Origin: Actinomycetota bacterium
GTDB taxonomy: Bacteria; Actinomycetota; Acidimicrobiia; Acidimicrobiales; Iamiaceae
Assembly: GCA_019639075.1 (NCBI GenBank)
Contig: JAHBSO010000004.1
Location: 145,704-209,703, forward strand
Reading direction: 5' to 3'
DNA: 64,000 nucleotides
Shown here in pieces: positions 51,120 to 60,783 of the stretch (position 1 is the stretch's first letter; every line of letters begins with the position of its first letter). The notes below the pieces were generated by a model, which did not search any database, had not been told where the DNA came from, and saw only the letters and a program-made list of their open reading frames with translations. Position numbers and translations under genes: made by a program.

Positions 51120-51851
51120 TCAGCGCCAGGCGAACACGGGTTGCTCGTAGCCGTCGACCGGGGACGGGTCGCCGTCGAGGCCGAGCCGGCGGAACTGGAG
51201 CAGCACGGCGCCGGTCGGGGCGTGGACGAGGTCGCCGCCCAGCGCCACCTGCACGACCGGTCGCGGGCTCTCGGGGATGGTGACGAAGCGGGGCGAGTCC
51301 TCCCGGCACAGCTCGTGCAGACCGACCCGGTAGGCGGCCAGCACCTCGGCCGGCGACGGCGCCAGGTCGAGCCGGCCGCCACCCCAGACCACCACCGGGG
51401 TGATCAGGTAGCCCGAGCGCGTCGGATAGTCGTCGAGCAGGCCGAGCACGTGCTCCCGACCCAGCCGCACCCCGAGCTCCTCGTCGGTCTCGCGGAGCGC
51501 GGCGTCGATCGCGTCCTCCCCTGCGTCGAGCCGCCCGCCGGGCAGCGCCCACTGGGACGCGTGGGCGTTGAGTCCCGCCGAGCGACGGCAGAGCAGGAAC
51601 GCCGCCCCGCCGGCGACGTCGGCCATGCGCCCGTCGAGGTCCTCGGTCCTGCCCGGGATCCGGTCGATGTCGCTCTGGGCCCACGGCGCGGGGTCGACCC
51701 GGTCCTCGCCGACGTCGGAGTCGACCAGCACCACGGCGACCGCGGCGTGGCGGCGGCCGTCGGCCGGGTGGGTGCGACGATCGTGGCCGGCCAGGTTGGT
51801 CAGCACCCGGTCCCGCAACGAGTCGTCGTAGGCCAGCAGCGGCGGGCGCAT
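51120..51851 (-). CDS. Nudix hydrolase
   Basis: A 243-residue protein with a full Nudix box, [20 protein letters not shown], in a fold like CoA pyrophosphatases (NudL type), though the substrate is not certain. The ATG 51851 shares its A with the stop of the upstream gene (TGATG). The stop abuts repeat cluster 7. Confidence 0.87.
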   Translation of the reverse strand: MRPPLLAYDDSLRDRVLTNLAGHDRRTHPADGRRHAAVAVVLVDSDVGEDRVDPAPWAQSDIDRIPGRTEDLDGRMADVAGGAAFLLCRRSAGLNAHASQWALPGGRLDAGEDAIDAALRETDEELGVRLGREHVLGLLDDYPTRSGYLITPVVVWGGGRLDLAPSPAEVLAAYRVGLHELCREDSPRFVTIPESPRPVVQVALGGDLVHAPTGAVLLQFRRLGLDGDPSPVDGYEQPVFAWR

Positions 51852-52732
51852 CAGGCGTCGTCCCCGCCGAGGTCGCCGACCGGGCTGACGGCCGGGACGA
51901 CGCCGTCGGCGACGATCGCCCGGGCCAGCGGGGTGACGAGGGTGCGCAGCCGCTCGGCGTCGTCCGTGCCGAGGCGCTCGACCGGACCTGCGGCCAGCTC
52001 GTCGGTGCGAGCCTCGATCCCGGCCCGGAGGGCGCGGCCGGCTTCGGTCGCCCGACCCTCGTCGTCGACCAGCCCCCGACCGGCGAGGGCCGCCACCGAC
52101 GCGTCCCACTCCTGGTCGGTCCAGCCCCGCGCGCCCTGGAGGCGGGCCCTCGTGATCGGGCCGACGGCCACGAAGAGGACGTGGGCGCCGAGGCCGTCGA
52201 TGCCGTCGGCGAGCGTGGCCGCGACGTGCCCGTCGCCCCGGTGCTCGCGCAGCAGGGTGGCGGCGTGCCACAGCCGGCCGAGCGGATCGGACGGTCGGGC
52301 CACCGAGGTGAGCGCGCCGAAGAGCGGGCGACCGTCGGCCGGGAGGTCCGCGACCGCGGCCTCGGCCAGCGCCGCGGCCTCGGCGAGCGGATCGAGCGCG
52401 AGCCCGTGGTCGTCGACGACCCGCCGGAGCGTGGCGACGGCACCGTCGAGCCGGGCCCGCAGTGCCTCCTCGGGCGTCGCCAAGGTCCACACCTCGGGCA
52501 CCGCCCGTTCCACCATCGAGGGCCGGAAGTTGAAGAACGTCGCCGTGACGAGTCCGGCCGGGGCCGGGCCGAGGGCGGCGGCGCGGGTGCCGAAGTACCC
52601 GCGCCAGAAGCCCCGGAGCCCGACGTCCTCGGTGGCGGCGCGGGCCTCGGGCGAGAAGTACGTGACGGCATGGATCGGCTCCAGACGCCACCACAGGCGG
52701 CACGCCTCGGAGGGCCGGGCCGACTCCGTCAC
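51851..52732 (-). CDS. SCO6745-family protein
   Basis: A 293-residue soluble protein with [20 protein letters not shown] near the start and [21 protein letters not shown] later, the pattern of the actinobacterial SCO6745 family; the C-terminal part looks like a winged-helix domain. Function unknown. GTG 52732 is four bases after the ABC ATPase stop. It is in one run with the Nudix gene. Confidence 0.75.
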   Translation of the reverse strand: MTESARPSEACRLWWRLEPIHAVTYFSPEARAATEDVGLRGFWRGYFGTRAAALGPAPAGLVTATFFNFRPSMVERAVPEVWTLATPEEALRARLDGAVATLRRVVDDHGLALDPLAEAAALAEAAVADLPADGRPLFGALTSVARPSDPLGRLWHAATLLREHRGDGHVAATLADGIDGLGAHVLFVAVGPITRARLQGARGWTDQEWDASVAALAGRGLVDDEGRATEAGRALRAGIEARTDELAAGPVERLGTDDAERLRTLVTPLARAIVADGVVPAVSPVGDLGGDDA

Positions 52733-52736
52733 CGCA

Positions 52737-53420
52737 TCAACCTCCCACGAGCGCCAGGACCTGGTCGACGGTGGCGGTCCCGTCGAACACCACCTCACCG
52801 TCGCGCAGGGCGATGCTCCGATCCACCCGGTCGACGTAGGCCGGGTCGTGGGTGGCGACGAGGGTCGTGGCGCCGTCGGCGTGGACCTCGTCGAGGAGGT
52901 CGAGCAGGACCGCCTTGCCCGGCTGGTCGAGCCCGACGAACGGTTCGTCCACCAGCAGGAGCGAGAAGGGCCGGGCGATCGCGAGCACGATCGCCGTCTT
53001 CTGGCGGAGCCCGCGGCTGAACCGCGACGGCAGGTCGTCGACGCGATCGGTCAGGCCGAGCCGAGCGCACATCTCCTCGGCGTAGTCGTCGAACCCGTCG
53101 CCGCCGTGCAGCCGGGAGATGTACTCGACGTGCTCGCGCAGGGACAGGTCGTCGTAGAGGACCGGTTCGTCGGGGAGGTACGACGTGGTCGCCCGGGCCT
53201 CGACGTCGCCGAGGTCGAAGCCGTGGACCTCCAGGTCGCCCCCGCTCGGTTCGAGGAGCCCGGCGACCATGCGCAGGAAGGTCGACTTGCCCGACCCGTT
53301 GTGGCCGATGAGCGCCACCGACTGGCCCGACGGGATCACGAGCTCCAGCGGGTGCAGGGCGACGAGCTCGTCGTAGGTCTTGGTGAGGCCGTCGGCGGTG
53401 AGGGCGGGGGTGTTGGTCAT
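52737..53420 (-). CDS. ABC transporter ATPase
   Basis: A 227-residue ATPase: Walker A GHNGSGKST, a degenerate signature FSRGLRQK, Walker B LLLVDEPF, and His in ATHDPAYVD. The ATGA overlap with the large membrane gene upstream indicates they form one transporter. The altered signature (no LSGGQ) is common in ABC-2 exporters of this group. Confidence 0.87.
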   Translation of the reverse strand: MTNTPALTADGLTKTYDELVALHPLELVIPSGQSVALIGHNGSGKSTFLRMVAGLLEPSGGDLEVHGFDLGDVEARATTSYLPDEPVLYDDLSLREHVEYISRLHGGDGFDDYAEEMCARLGLTDRVDDLPSRFSRGLRQKTAIVLAIARPFSLLLVDEPFVGLDQPGKAVLLDLLDEVHADGATTLVATHDPAYVDRVDRSIALRDGEVVFDGTATVDQVLALVGG

Positions 53421-55291
53421 GACGGTTCCTGATCTCGACGACGGCCGATCGGCTTGGCGCTGGTGCCGCCCTGCACGCCGGCGGCCGGCGGCGACGGGTT
53501 GGCCTTCGGTTTCGGCTTGGGCTTTGGCTTGGGCTTCGGGGTGCGCTCGGCGTTCGACCCGCCCGCGGCGTCGTCACCGTCGCCCTTCCTCGCCGCGTCG
53601 GCCGACGCGATGACCTCCTCGAGCGCGGCCTGCTCCCGGGCCTCGCGCTCGGCCGAGGCCCGCTCGGCCGCCTTGGTGGGCGACGCCTGCTCCATCGCAT
53701 CGCGGAGGAAGGCGTGGATGCGGTCGTAGAACCGGGCCCACGCGGCCACCAGCACGATCAGCAGGATCATCGGAAGCGTCGCGAGCAGCGCGGCGGCCAT
53801 CGGGGTCGCGCCGGTCTCGGTGACCGGACGGTCGAACGCGCCGCGCGCCGCGAGCAGGGGGAGGGTGCCGATGACGGCCAGTCCGGGCGGCCACGCCGTG
53901 CGGAAGACCGTGCGCGTGCCCGCGATCTCCGGCGTGGTGATCGCCAGGTTGTCGACGGGTTCGGGCGCCCCCTGGACGATGGACACGATCGCCCCGCACG
54001 CGGCCAACAGCGAAGCCACGACCCCGACGAGGAGCGCCTCACCCGGCGGGACGGCGGACGGCCCGGGGAGCAACGCCACCACGCCCGTGAGCAGACCGAC
54101 GACGCCCGAGACCATGAACACGAGCGGCAGGTGCTGGAGGAACAGCAGGCCGCGCTCGAAGGGGAACGTGTCGGTGCGGCCGGGGTGGTCGACCTCCTGG
54201 CCCAGTGGCTCGGCGGCGTCGAGCGCGGCGAGCCACAGCGCGGGGCCGGCGACGAGGATCAACGGGGTGGTCCCGGCCCAGATGCCGCGGAACGCCAGGC
54301 CGGCCACGACGACCAGGGTGGCGATCCGGCCGATGCGACCGAGCGGCCAGCGCATCACGCTCCGGACGCCCCGCTGGAGCACCGGGTAGCGGGCGTGGCC
54401 GGCGCGGGCCGGGACCCACGGCCGCGATCGCGGGCGCTCCTGCGCGAGCTGCCGGCGGAGCACCAGCACGGTGCGGAGGTCCTGGAGCGTCACGGCGAAC
54501 CGGAGCTGACCGACGAGCGCTGTGCGTCGTTCGGCGGACTCGAGCGACGTGCCGGCCACGGTCCGCATGCCGACCGCGACGAGGGCGACGGCGAGCACCA
54601 CGCCCAGGACCGCCAACGGGTCGAAGTCCATGGGCCAGAGCGGGAGCCGGCCGACGATGGTCCCGGGCGCCGTGGGCGCCCGGCCGGCGATGTCGGCCAC
54701 CGACCACGCCACCAGCGCGCCACCCCCGAAGGTCGCGACCCACGACGGCAGCTTCACCCCGGAGGCCACCAGCGCGCTCCCGAACGCGAGCATCGCGACG
54801 GTCGCACCGAACAGGGCGCCCGTGGCCATCCACTCGGCCTGGTTGCCCGGCAGCCGACGGAGCGCGAGCTGACCCAGACCGGCACCCACCGCGACGCCGA
54901 CGAACAGGGCGAAGCGGAGCTGGCGCCACGCCGGACCCCGGAGCGCGACCCCGCGGTCGACCTGCGACAGGAGCACGTGGCGCACGTCGGGCCGCTCCAG
55001 CGCGAGCGGGCCGCCCCGGGCCCCGGACCGGAGGCCCACGAAGATCGCGAGCGCGGCCACCAGCCCGCACACGGCCGGTCCGTGGCGCAGCACGTCGGCC
55101 GCGGTGTCGGCATCCACCTGCCCGTCGCCGATGAAGGTCGACAGGAACACCAGCGCCACGACCGCGATGACGCCGGTGATGTACACCTGGTACATCGCGT
55201 CGATCCAGTGGATCTCCGCGACCCGTTGACGACGTCGGGCCCGGCGCAGGTCGCCGAGGGCGGCGATCGATTCGGCTCGGGTCATCGACAC
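53417..55291 (-). CDS. large multi-pass ABC permease-like protein
   Basis: A 624-residue protein with about 14 hydrophobic segments, then a charged helix (AERASAEREAREQAALEE) and a low-complexity KPKPKPKPKPK tail. It has the look of the actinobacterial permeases that pair with an adjacent ATPase, but I recognise no motif. The start is GTG at 55291 (VSMTRAES); TAGCGT on the minus strand ends eight bases before it. The Lys-Pro tail is cytoplasmic and may contact ribosomes, lipid or nucleic acid. Confidence 0.68.
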   Translation of the reverse strand: MSMTRAESIAALGDLRRARRRQRVAEIHWIDAMYQVYITGVIAVVALVFLSTFIGDGQVDADTAADVLRHGPAVCGLVAALAIFVGLRSGARGGPLALERPDVRHVLLSQVDRGVALRGPAWRQLRFALFVGVAVGAGLGQLALRRLPGNQAEWMATGALFGATVAMLAFGSALVASGVKLPSWVATFGGGALVAWSVADIAGRAPTAPGTIVGRLPLWPMDFDPLAVLGVVLAVALVAVGMRTVAGTSLESAERRTALVGQLRFAVTLQDLRTVLVLRRQLAQERPRSRPWVPARAGHARYPVLQRGVRSVMRWPLGRIGRIATLVVVAGLAFRGIWAGTTPLILVAGPALWLAALDAAEPLGQEVDHPGRTDTFPFERGLLFLQHLPLVFMVSGVVGLLTGVVALLPGPSAVPPGEALLVGVVASLLAACGAIVSIVQGAPEPVDNLAITTPEIAGTRTVFRTAWPPGLAVIGTLPLLAARGAFDRPVTETGATPMAAALLATLPMILLIVLVAAWARFYDRIHAFLRDAMEQASPTKAAERASAEREAREQAALEEVIASADAARKGDGDDAAGGSNAERTPKPKPKPKPKPKANPSPPAAGVQGGTSAKPIGRRRDQEPS

Positions 55292-55382
55292 GGCGAGCGA
55301 CGCTAACCCCGCGCAGGTCGCGACGTACAGGCGAGCGGCGACGTTTCGCCGGACGCCGCCGACGACGCCGGGTCCGACCCGC

Positions 55383-56165
55383 TCAGGCCCAGGAGACCTT
55401 CGACGACTCCAGCTCGAAGCGGGACAGGGCGACGAGGGCGAAGACCACCGCGAACAGCAGCAGCACGCCGATCGAGCCGGCCACGTCGGACACGGTGCCA
55501 CCGTCCATCGTGACCATGCGGAACCCCCGCATCGCCCAGTAGGCCGGCGTGAACGGGGCGATGGCCTGGGCCCACCCCGGCATCAGCTCGACCGGGGCCA
55601 TGGCGCCGCCGAGACCGCCGAGCACGAGGGTCCCGGCGTTGGTGATCGCGTTGAGCTGCATCACCGATCGGCACAGCGCCAGCAGCATGAACCCGAGGCA
55701 CACCTCCATGACCGCCAGCGCGGCAGCCACCAGGAGGAACGCCGACCAGGTGCCGGTCAGCTCCAGGTCGAACAGGAGGACGCCGCCGCCGAGGAGCACG
55801 ACGAGCTGCGCGGCCAGCGTGAGGATCGGCACGAGCGTCTTCCCGAGCAGCAGCTCCGGGGTCGACACGTCGGCCGACCGCAGGCGCTCCCAGGTGCCCC
55901 AGCCGTGCTCGCGGAAGGTCCAGAACCCGATGTTGCCGACCATGAACCCGCTGAACAGGACCGTGGCGCCGGGGACGACGAACGCCGATCCGGAGATGTC
56001 CTGGTCGGGGTGCTGGAGCTGGAGCGCGAGACCGAACGACTCCCGGCTGAACGCCATGAAGAACAGCGGTGCGATCGTCATCACGACGATGAACGAGAGG
56101 TCGGTGCCGAGCAGTCGCAGGTCGTTGCGACCGATCGCCGAGACACGGGACCAGCGGAGGCTCAC
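55383..56165 (-). CDS. ABC-2 type transporter permease
   Basis: A 260-residue protein with six helices; LMPGWAQAIAPFTPAYWAMRG is the conserved ABC-2 C-terminal loop. GTG 56165 overlaps the ATPase stop as GTGA. With that ATPase it forms an exporter separate from the 53-55 kb system. Confidence 0.87.
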   Translation of the reverse strand: MSLRWSRVSAIGRNDLRLLGTDLSFIVVMTIAPLFFMAFSRESFGLALQLQHPDQDISGSAFVVPGATVLFSGFMVGNIGFWTFREHGWGTWERLRSADVSTPELLLGKTLVPILTLAAQLVVLLGGGVLLFDLELTGTWSAFLLVAAALAVMEVCLGFMLLALCRSVMQLNAITNAGTLVLGGLGGAMAPVELMPGWAQAIAPFTPAYWAMRGFRMVTMDGGTVSDVAGSIGVLLLFAVVFALVALSRFELESSKVSWA

Positions 56166-57157
56166 GACCGCACCTCGTCGACCTTGCGGGCATCGGTCGT
56201 CTCCGCGTCGGACGTCTCGTCCCCGGGGGCGTAGGCCCGGCCGGTGACCCCGAGGAACACGGCCTCCAGGCTCGGACGGATCAGCTCGACCGACGCGAGC
56301 GTTCCGGCCAGCTCGCCGAGCGCCGCGAGCAGGACGGCGGCATCGGCGCCCGGACGCTCGCTCGGGGTCCGCACCACCGGGCCGATCACGGTGAGCGGAC
56401 GCGGGCCGAGCAGGCGTTCGAGGAGGTGCCGGTCGGGCGGGTCACCCTCGAAGACGAGCTCGACCATGCCCGTGCCGTGCTGCTCGACCAGTTCGTCGAG
56501 GGGGCCGCGGGCCAGCATCCGGCCGCCGTCGAGGATCGCCACCGTCGCACCCAGGTCCTCGATCTCGGGCAGGTAGTGGGTCGAGTAGAGCACCGCGCAC
56601 CCCTCCTGTCGGGCCAGTTCCCGGATGGAGGTCAGGAGCCGCGCCCGTGTGGCGATGTCCACCCCGGTCGTCGGTTCGTCGAGCATCAGCAACCGGGGTC
56701 GGTGCAGCATCGCCATGGCGGTGTGGAGCCGTCGCTTCTCGCCACCGCTGAGGAACCGGGCCTTGCGGTCGAGCAGGTCGTCGAGCTCCAGGACCTCGGC
56801 GATCTCGCCGATGCGCCGCCGCACCTCGCGCTTGGACATGCCCGCCAGCCCACCCATCAGTTCGAGGTTGGCCCGGACCTTGAGCGTGGGGTAGATCGCC
56901 GTCTCCTGGCCGGCCAGGCCGACGAGGCCACGGGTGCGCCGGTCGGTCGCCACGTCGAGCCCGTCGACGGTGACCGTGCCGCGGTCGGCGCCGCGGAGGC
57001 CGGCGATGATCGAGACGAGGGTGGTCTTGCCGGCGCCGTTGGGCCCGAGGAGTCCGCAGATCTCACCGGGCGCGATGTCGAGATCGACCCCGTCCAGGGC
57101 CACATGATCGCCGTATCGCTTGGTCACCGCCGCGACACGTAGTAGCAGCGCGCTCAC
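56162..57157 (-). CDS. ABC-2 type exporter ATPase
   Basis: A 331-residue ATPase: Walker A GPNGAGKTT, signature LSGGEKRR, Walker B LLMLDEPTTG, His in STHYLPEIE, and a C-terminal extension of about 100 residues. The GTG start at 57157 is preferred because CATGCT on the minus strand ends eight bases upstream; the longer frame has no ribosome site. Confidence 0.88.
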   Translation of the reverse strand: MSALLLRVAAVTKRYGDHVALDGVDLDIAPGEICGLLGPNGAGKTTLVSIIAGLRGADRGTVTVDGLDVATDRRTRGLVGLAGQETAIYPTLKVRANLELMGGLAGMSKREVRRRIGEIAEVLELDDLLDRKARFLSGGEKRRLHTAMAMLHRPRLLMLDEPTTGVDIATRARLLTSIRELARQEGCAVLYSTHYLPEIEDLGATVAILDGGRMLARGPLDELVEQHGTGMVELVFEGDPPDRHLLERLLGPRPLTVIGPVVRTPSERPGADAAVLLAALGELAGTLASVELIRPSLEAVFLGVTGRAYAPGDETSDAETTDARKVDEVRS

Positions 57158-57287
57158 GGACAGGGAGCATGGCAGAAACAGGCGCGACGTGCGGGCATGG
57201 GCGCGCATTTTCTCCACCGGACCGCACCCGCCCTGGTCACCGGACGACCGGTTGGGCAACCGGCCTCGACGGCACCAAGATGGGCCC

Positions 57288-57707
57288 ATGTTCACCCACA
57301 TCGATCACGTCGGCATCGCCGTGCCGGACCTCGACGAGGCGCTGAAGTTCTACGCCGAGACCTTCGACCTCCGCTCGGTCCACGAGGAGGTCAACGAGGA
57401 GCAGGGCGTCCGCGAGGCGATGCTCGAGGTCGGCGACTCCGGGAGCTGCATCCAGCTGCTGGCACCGCTCACCCCGGAGTCCACCATCGGGAAGTTCCTC
57501 GACAAGTCGGGCCCCGGCATCCAGCAGATGGCGTACCGGGTCGAGGACATCGACGCCGTCTGCGCCACCCTGCGCGAGCGCGGCGTCCGCCTCCTCTACG
57601 AGGAGCCGAAGAACGGCACCGCCGGGTCGCGGGTGAACTTCATCCACCCGAAGGACGCGGGCGGCGTCCTCGTCGAGCTCGTCGAACCCGGCTCCGACCC
57701 CCACTGA
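57288..57707 (+). CDS. mce: methylmalonyl-CoA epimerase
   Basis: A 139-residue VOC-fold enzyme. HIDHVGIAVPDLDEALKFY, EEQGVREAML, QLLAPLTPESTIGKFL and NFIHPKDAGGVLVELVEP are the standard blocks, with metal ligands His7, the Gln of IQLLAP, the His of FIHP and the Glu of VELVEP. It interconverts the (R) and (S) forms of methylmalonyl-CoA. ATG 57288 follows CAAGAT (57276-57281) by six bases. Confidence 0.9.
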   Translation: MFTHIDHVGIAVPDLDEALKFYAETFDLRSVHEEVNEEQGVREAMLEVGDSGSCIQLLAPLTPESTIGKFLDKSGPGIQQMAYRVEDIDAVCATLRERGVRLLYEEPKNGTAGSRVNFIHPKDAGGVLVELVEPGSDPH

Positions 57708-57731
57708 CCTCGAGCTGGCCGGCTCCTCTGG

Positions 57732-58265
57732 TCAGGGTTGGACGAGCTGGATGAGGGTGCCGGGCTGGTCCGGCGGGTGGACGTACGCGGTCAGCGAGCC
57801 CGACGGGCCGGGCGTCGGCACCTCGTCGACCAGCTCGTAGCCCCGGGCGGCGAGCTGGTCGAGCGCCGCCGCGCAGTCGTCCACGGTGAAGCCGATGTGG
57901 TTGATCCCCGACGCCTGATCGTCGAGGAACTCGACCAGCCAGGAGTCGTCGTCGATCGGCGCCATCAGCTGCAGGCGTGACCCGCCGACCGTGAGGATCG
58001 CCACCTCGACACCCTCGTCGGCGACCGTCTCGCGGTGGTCGACGGTGACGCCGAACGTGTCGCGGTACTCGGCCAGCGCGTCGTCGAGGTCGGCCACGGC
58101 GATGGCGACGTGGTGCACCTCGCGCAGCTCGATCGGCTCGAGCTCGACCTCGTCCTCCTCGACCCCGTCGTCGCCGTCGTCGCCGTCGAGCGCCTCGCCG
58201 GCGTCGTCGCGCTCGACGTCGAGCAGGTCGTCGTTCTCGAACGGGTTCCTCGCCTGCACACCCAT
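57732..58265 (-). CDS. VOC-family protein, epimerase-like
   Basis: A 177-residue protein: an acidic N-terminal stretch of about 45 residues (GDDGDDGVEEDEVELEP) then a VOC domain (VHHVAIAVADLDDALAEYRD, LQLMAPIDDDSWLVEFL, GINHIGFTVDD). It is related to the epimerase but more divergent, and convergent with it. It may be a second epimerase or another acyl-CoA enzyme. ATG 58265 has AAGGAG upstream; the inverted repeat at 58293 lies in its leader. Confidence 0.8.
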   Translation of the reverse strand: MGVQARNPFENDDLLDVERDDAGEALDGDDGDDGVEEDEVELEPIELREVHHVAIAVADLDDALAEYRDTFGVTVDHRETVADEGVEVAILTVGGSRLQLMAPIDDDSWLVEFLDDQASGINHIGFTVDDCAAALDQLAARGYELVDEVPTPGPSGSLTAYVHPPDQPGTLIQLVQP

Positions 58266-58292
58266 GGGGACGCTCCTTCTGCGCAAAACCAG

Positions 58293-58343
58293 CGATCTGG
58301 CGTAGATCCTGGTGGATCACCCACCAGGATCTACGCCAGATCG
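58293..58343. repeat. 23-bp perfect inverted repeat
   Basis: Arms 58293-58315 and 58321-58343 (CGATCTGGCGTAGATCCTGG...) match exactly around ATCAC. It sits 23 bases after the ccr stop and 27 before the VOC gene start, both on the minus strand, so it would end ccr messages. There is no T-run. Its sequence differs from the GGATCC-core family. Confidence 0.9.
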
Positions 58344-58365
58344 GAAAAGGGAGGGAAGTCGGCGC

Positions 58366-59715
58366 TCAGAGCTCGCCGCGGTCGTGGCGCTGGAACAGGG
58401 TGATCTTGTCCTCGCCGATCTTCTCGCGGAGCTCGGCGTCGTCGATGCCGAGGCCCTTCTCGGGGGCCAGGCAGAGCACGCCGGCCTTGCCCTCGATCTC
58501 GTTCTTGTGCACGGCCAGGGCCGCGGCGCCGGTCTCCTCCAGCGCGTAGGTGCGGCTCAGCAGCGGCTGCACCTTGCCCTCGCAGATGAGCTGGTTGGCG
58601 TTCCAGGCCTCCTGGTAGTTCGCGAAGTGCGAGGAGACGATCCGCTTGAGCTTCATCCAGAGGTGGCGGTTGTCGTACTCGATCATGTAGCCGGAGGTGG
58701 CGGCGCAGGTGATGATCTTGCCGCCGCGGGCCGCGGCGAACACCGAGGCGCCGAAGGTCGACCGGCCCGGGTGCTCGAAGACGGTGTCGACGTCGCGGCC
58801 GATGAGGCCGCGGATGTCCTTGCCGAGCCGCCGCCACTCCTTCTCGTCCTGGGTGTGCTCGTCCTTCCAGAACTGGTAGCCGGCCGCCTTGCGGTCGATG
58901 ACGTGCTCGCAGCCCATCTCGTTCAGGATCTTGGCCCGCTCGGGCGACGACACCACGCCGACGGGGGTGCCGCCGCCGTTGAGGACGTACTGCACCGCGT
59001 AGCCGCCGATGCCACCGGTGGCGCCCCAGATGAGGACCGCCTCGCCCTGCTTCAGGTCACCGGCGTGCTTGGAGACGATCATGCGGTACGAGGTCGAGTT
59101 GCACAGCGCGTTGCACGCCGCCTCCTCCCAGGTGAGGTGGGTCGGCTTGGGCATGAGCTGGTTGGCCTTCACGAGGGCCAGGTCGGCGAGGCCGCCGAAG
59201 TTGGTCTCGAAGCCCCAGATGCGCTGGTTGGCGGCGAGCATCGAGTCGTCGTGCGCCGAGGGGTCCTGGTCGTCGAGGTGGTTGCAGTGGACGGTGACCC
59301 GATCGCCCGGCTTCCAGTTGCGAACCGCCGAGCCGACCCGCACGACCACGCCCGAGGCGTCGGAACCGACGATGTGGTACGGCAGCGCGTGCCGGGCACC
59401 CCACACGCTCTCCTTGCCGAGGCGGTCGAGGAACCCGAACGTCGGGAGCGGCTCGAAGATCGAGGTCCACACCGTGTTGAAGTTGATCGCCGAGGCCATG
59501 ACGGCCACGTAGACCTCGTCGGGGGCGAGCTCCGGGGTGGCCACCTCGTCGACGTGCAGCGACTGGCGGGGATCCTTGTCCTCCGATGCCACCCCCTCCC
59601 ACATGGTCTGCTCGTCCCGCTTCACGAAGGCGGCCCGGTAGGACTCGGGGATGTCGAGGTTCGCGAGGTCGTCGCCGGATGCACCGGCCTGGATGGCGTC
59701 GAGGATGGCCTGCAT
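58366..59715 (-). CDS. ccr: crotonyl-CoA carboxylase/reductase
   Basis: A 449-residue MDR enzyme that carboxylates and reduces crotonyl-CoA to ethylmalonyl-CoA with NADPH and CO2. The carboxylation pocket known from studied CCRs is intact: Asn80, Phe169, Glu170 and His363. The GATGGIGG Rossmann motif is at 231-238. This makes a true carboxylase, not a simple reductase, likely. ATG 59715 is leaderless from TAGGAT, eight bases upstream on the minus strand. The epimerase nearby acts in the same pathway. Confidence 0.94.
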   Translation of the reverse strand: MQAILDAIQAGASGDDLANLDIPESYRAAFVKRDEQTMWEGVASEDKDPRQSLHVDEVATPELAPDEVYVAVMASAINFNTVWTSIFEPLPTFGFLDRLGKESVWGARHALPYHIVGSDASGVVVRVGSAVRNWKPGDRVTVHCNHLDDQDPSAHDDSMLAANQRIWGFETNFGGLADLALVKANQLMPKPTHLTWEEAACNALCNSTSYRMIVSKHAGDLKQGEAVLIWGATGGIGGYAVQYVLNGGGTPVGVVSSPERAKILNEMGCEHVIDRKAAGYQFWKDEHTQDEKEWRRLGKDIRGLIGRDVDTVFEHPGRSTFGASVFAAARGGKIITCAATSGYMIEYDNRHLWMKLKRIVSSHFANYQEAWNANQLICEGKVQPLLSRTYALEETGAAALAVHKNEIEGKAGVLCLAPEKGLGIDDAELREKIGEDKITLFQRHDRGEL

Positions 59716-59850
59716 GGGCGCGCATCCTAGGTGGAGGGCCCCGAAGGGGTTCCATCCACCGGACCGTCCGGCGGCCGTCCGGACGCTCAACACCGCACGG
59801 GTTCGCGCCGATAGGCTCCCGCCACAGTTCGCGTCGGAAGCCACACGACC

Positions 59851-60648
59851 ATGCCGTTCACCCCAGAGGAGATCGCCGATCGGACGTTCCTCGTCGGCCT
59901 CCGCGGCTACGACAAGGACGAGGTCCGGTCCTTCCTGCGAACGGTCGCCGACGGCTACCGCGAGGCGCTCGATGCCGCGACCTCCGCCTCGACCGAGGTG
60001 GAGGCGGCCGAGCAGCGGGCGTCGGACGCCGAGCGCCGCGCCTCCGACGCCGAGGCGCAGGCCGCGGACGCGCGGGCAGAGGCCGAGGCCGCCGCGGCGA
60101 CGTGGACCGACGGCGAGGCCGCGTCAGGCACCGCCGACAACGGTGCGGTGGGCGACCGGTCCGGGGCCACCGAGGCCGCCACCGGCGCGACGCCCGACTG
60201 GGAGAACGTCGGCCAGGAGATCGCCACCGTGCTGCGCACCGCGCACGAGCAGGCGGCCACCCTGCGCGACGACGCGGCCAAGGAGGCCGCTGAGGTGCGG
60301 GCCAAGGCCGACGCCGACGCCCAGGCCACCCGCGAGGCCGCCGACCAGGACCGCGCCGAGTCGCAACGCGCACTCGCCGGCGCGCAGGAGCAGGCCCTCG
60401 GGCTGGTCGCCGACGCGCAGGAGCGGGTCGACGCGATGCTCGCCTCGTCGAAGGAGCGGGCCAAGGCCGAGGCCGAGGCCTCGGTGGCCGACCTCACCAA
60501 GCAGATCGAGACGCTCACCGTGGCCCGTGAGCACGCGGCCGCCGCGCTGGCCGACGTGCGCTCCAGGGTGGACGACGCGCTGGCGACCGCCGGCGGGCCC
60601 GACGTGCCGGCCGACGACGACGGTCGCCCCGCGTCCGACGTCGCCTGA
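59851..60648 (+). CDS. DivIVA-domain coiled-coil protein
   Basis: A 265-residue protein. The N-terminus (FTPEEIADRTFLVGLRGYDKDEVRSFLRTV) is a DivIVA membrane-targeting head, followed by long Ala/Glu-rich coiled coil. It is shorter and more Ala-rich than Wag31 and is not next to ftsZ, so it may be a paralogue used at poles or septa. ATG 59851; the leader of about 30 bases follows a TAGGCT box. Confidence 0.82.
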   Translation: MPFTPEEIADRTFLVGLRGYDKDEVRSFLRTVADGYREALDAATSASTEVEAAEQRASDAERRASDAEAQAADARAEAEAAAATWTDGEAASGTADNGAVGDRSGATEAATGATPDWENVGQEIATVLRTAHEQAATLRDDAAKEAAEVRAKADADAQATREAADQDRAESQRALAGAQEQALGLVADAQERVDAMLASSKERAKAEAEASVADLTKQIETLTVAREHAAAALADVRSRVDDALATAGGPDVPADDDGRPASDVA

Positions 60649-60783
60649 CGCGCTCCGGAGCACCGGCGAACGGCCCGCGCGCCGGACCGGTCCCGCGCTT
60701 CCGCCAGCTCGGATGGGCGGTGACCGGTGGGTCATCGGTACGCTGATCCGAAACCCGTCCGCCACTCACGTAGGGGAACTTCA

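Noticed and set aside
58293..58343. Inverted repeat as a phage attachment site or insertion-sequence end
   Set aside because: No integrase, transposase or target duplication is nearby; position after a stop codon fits a transcription 3' end better.
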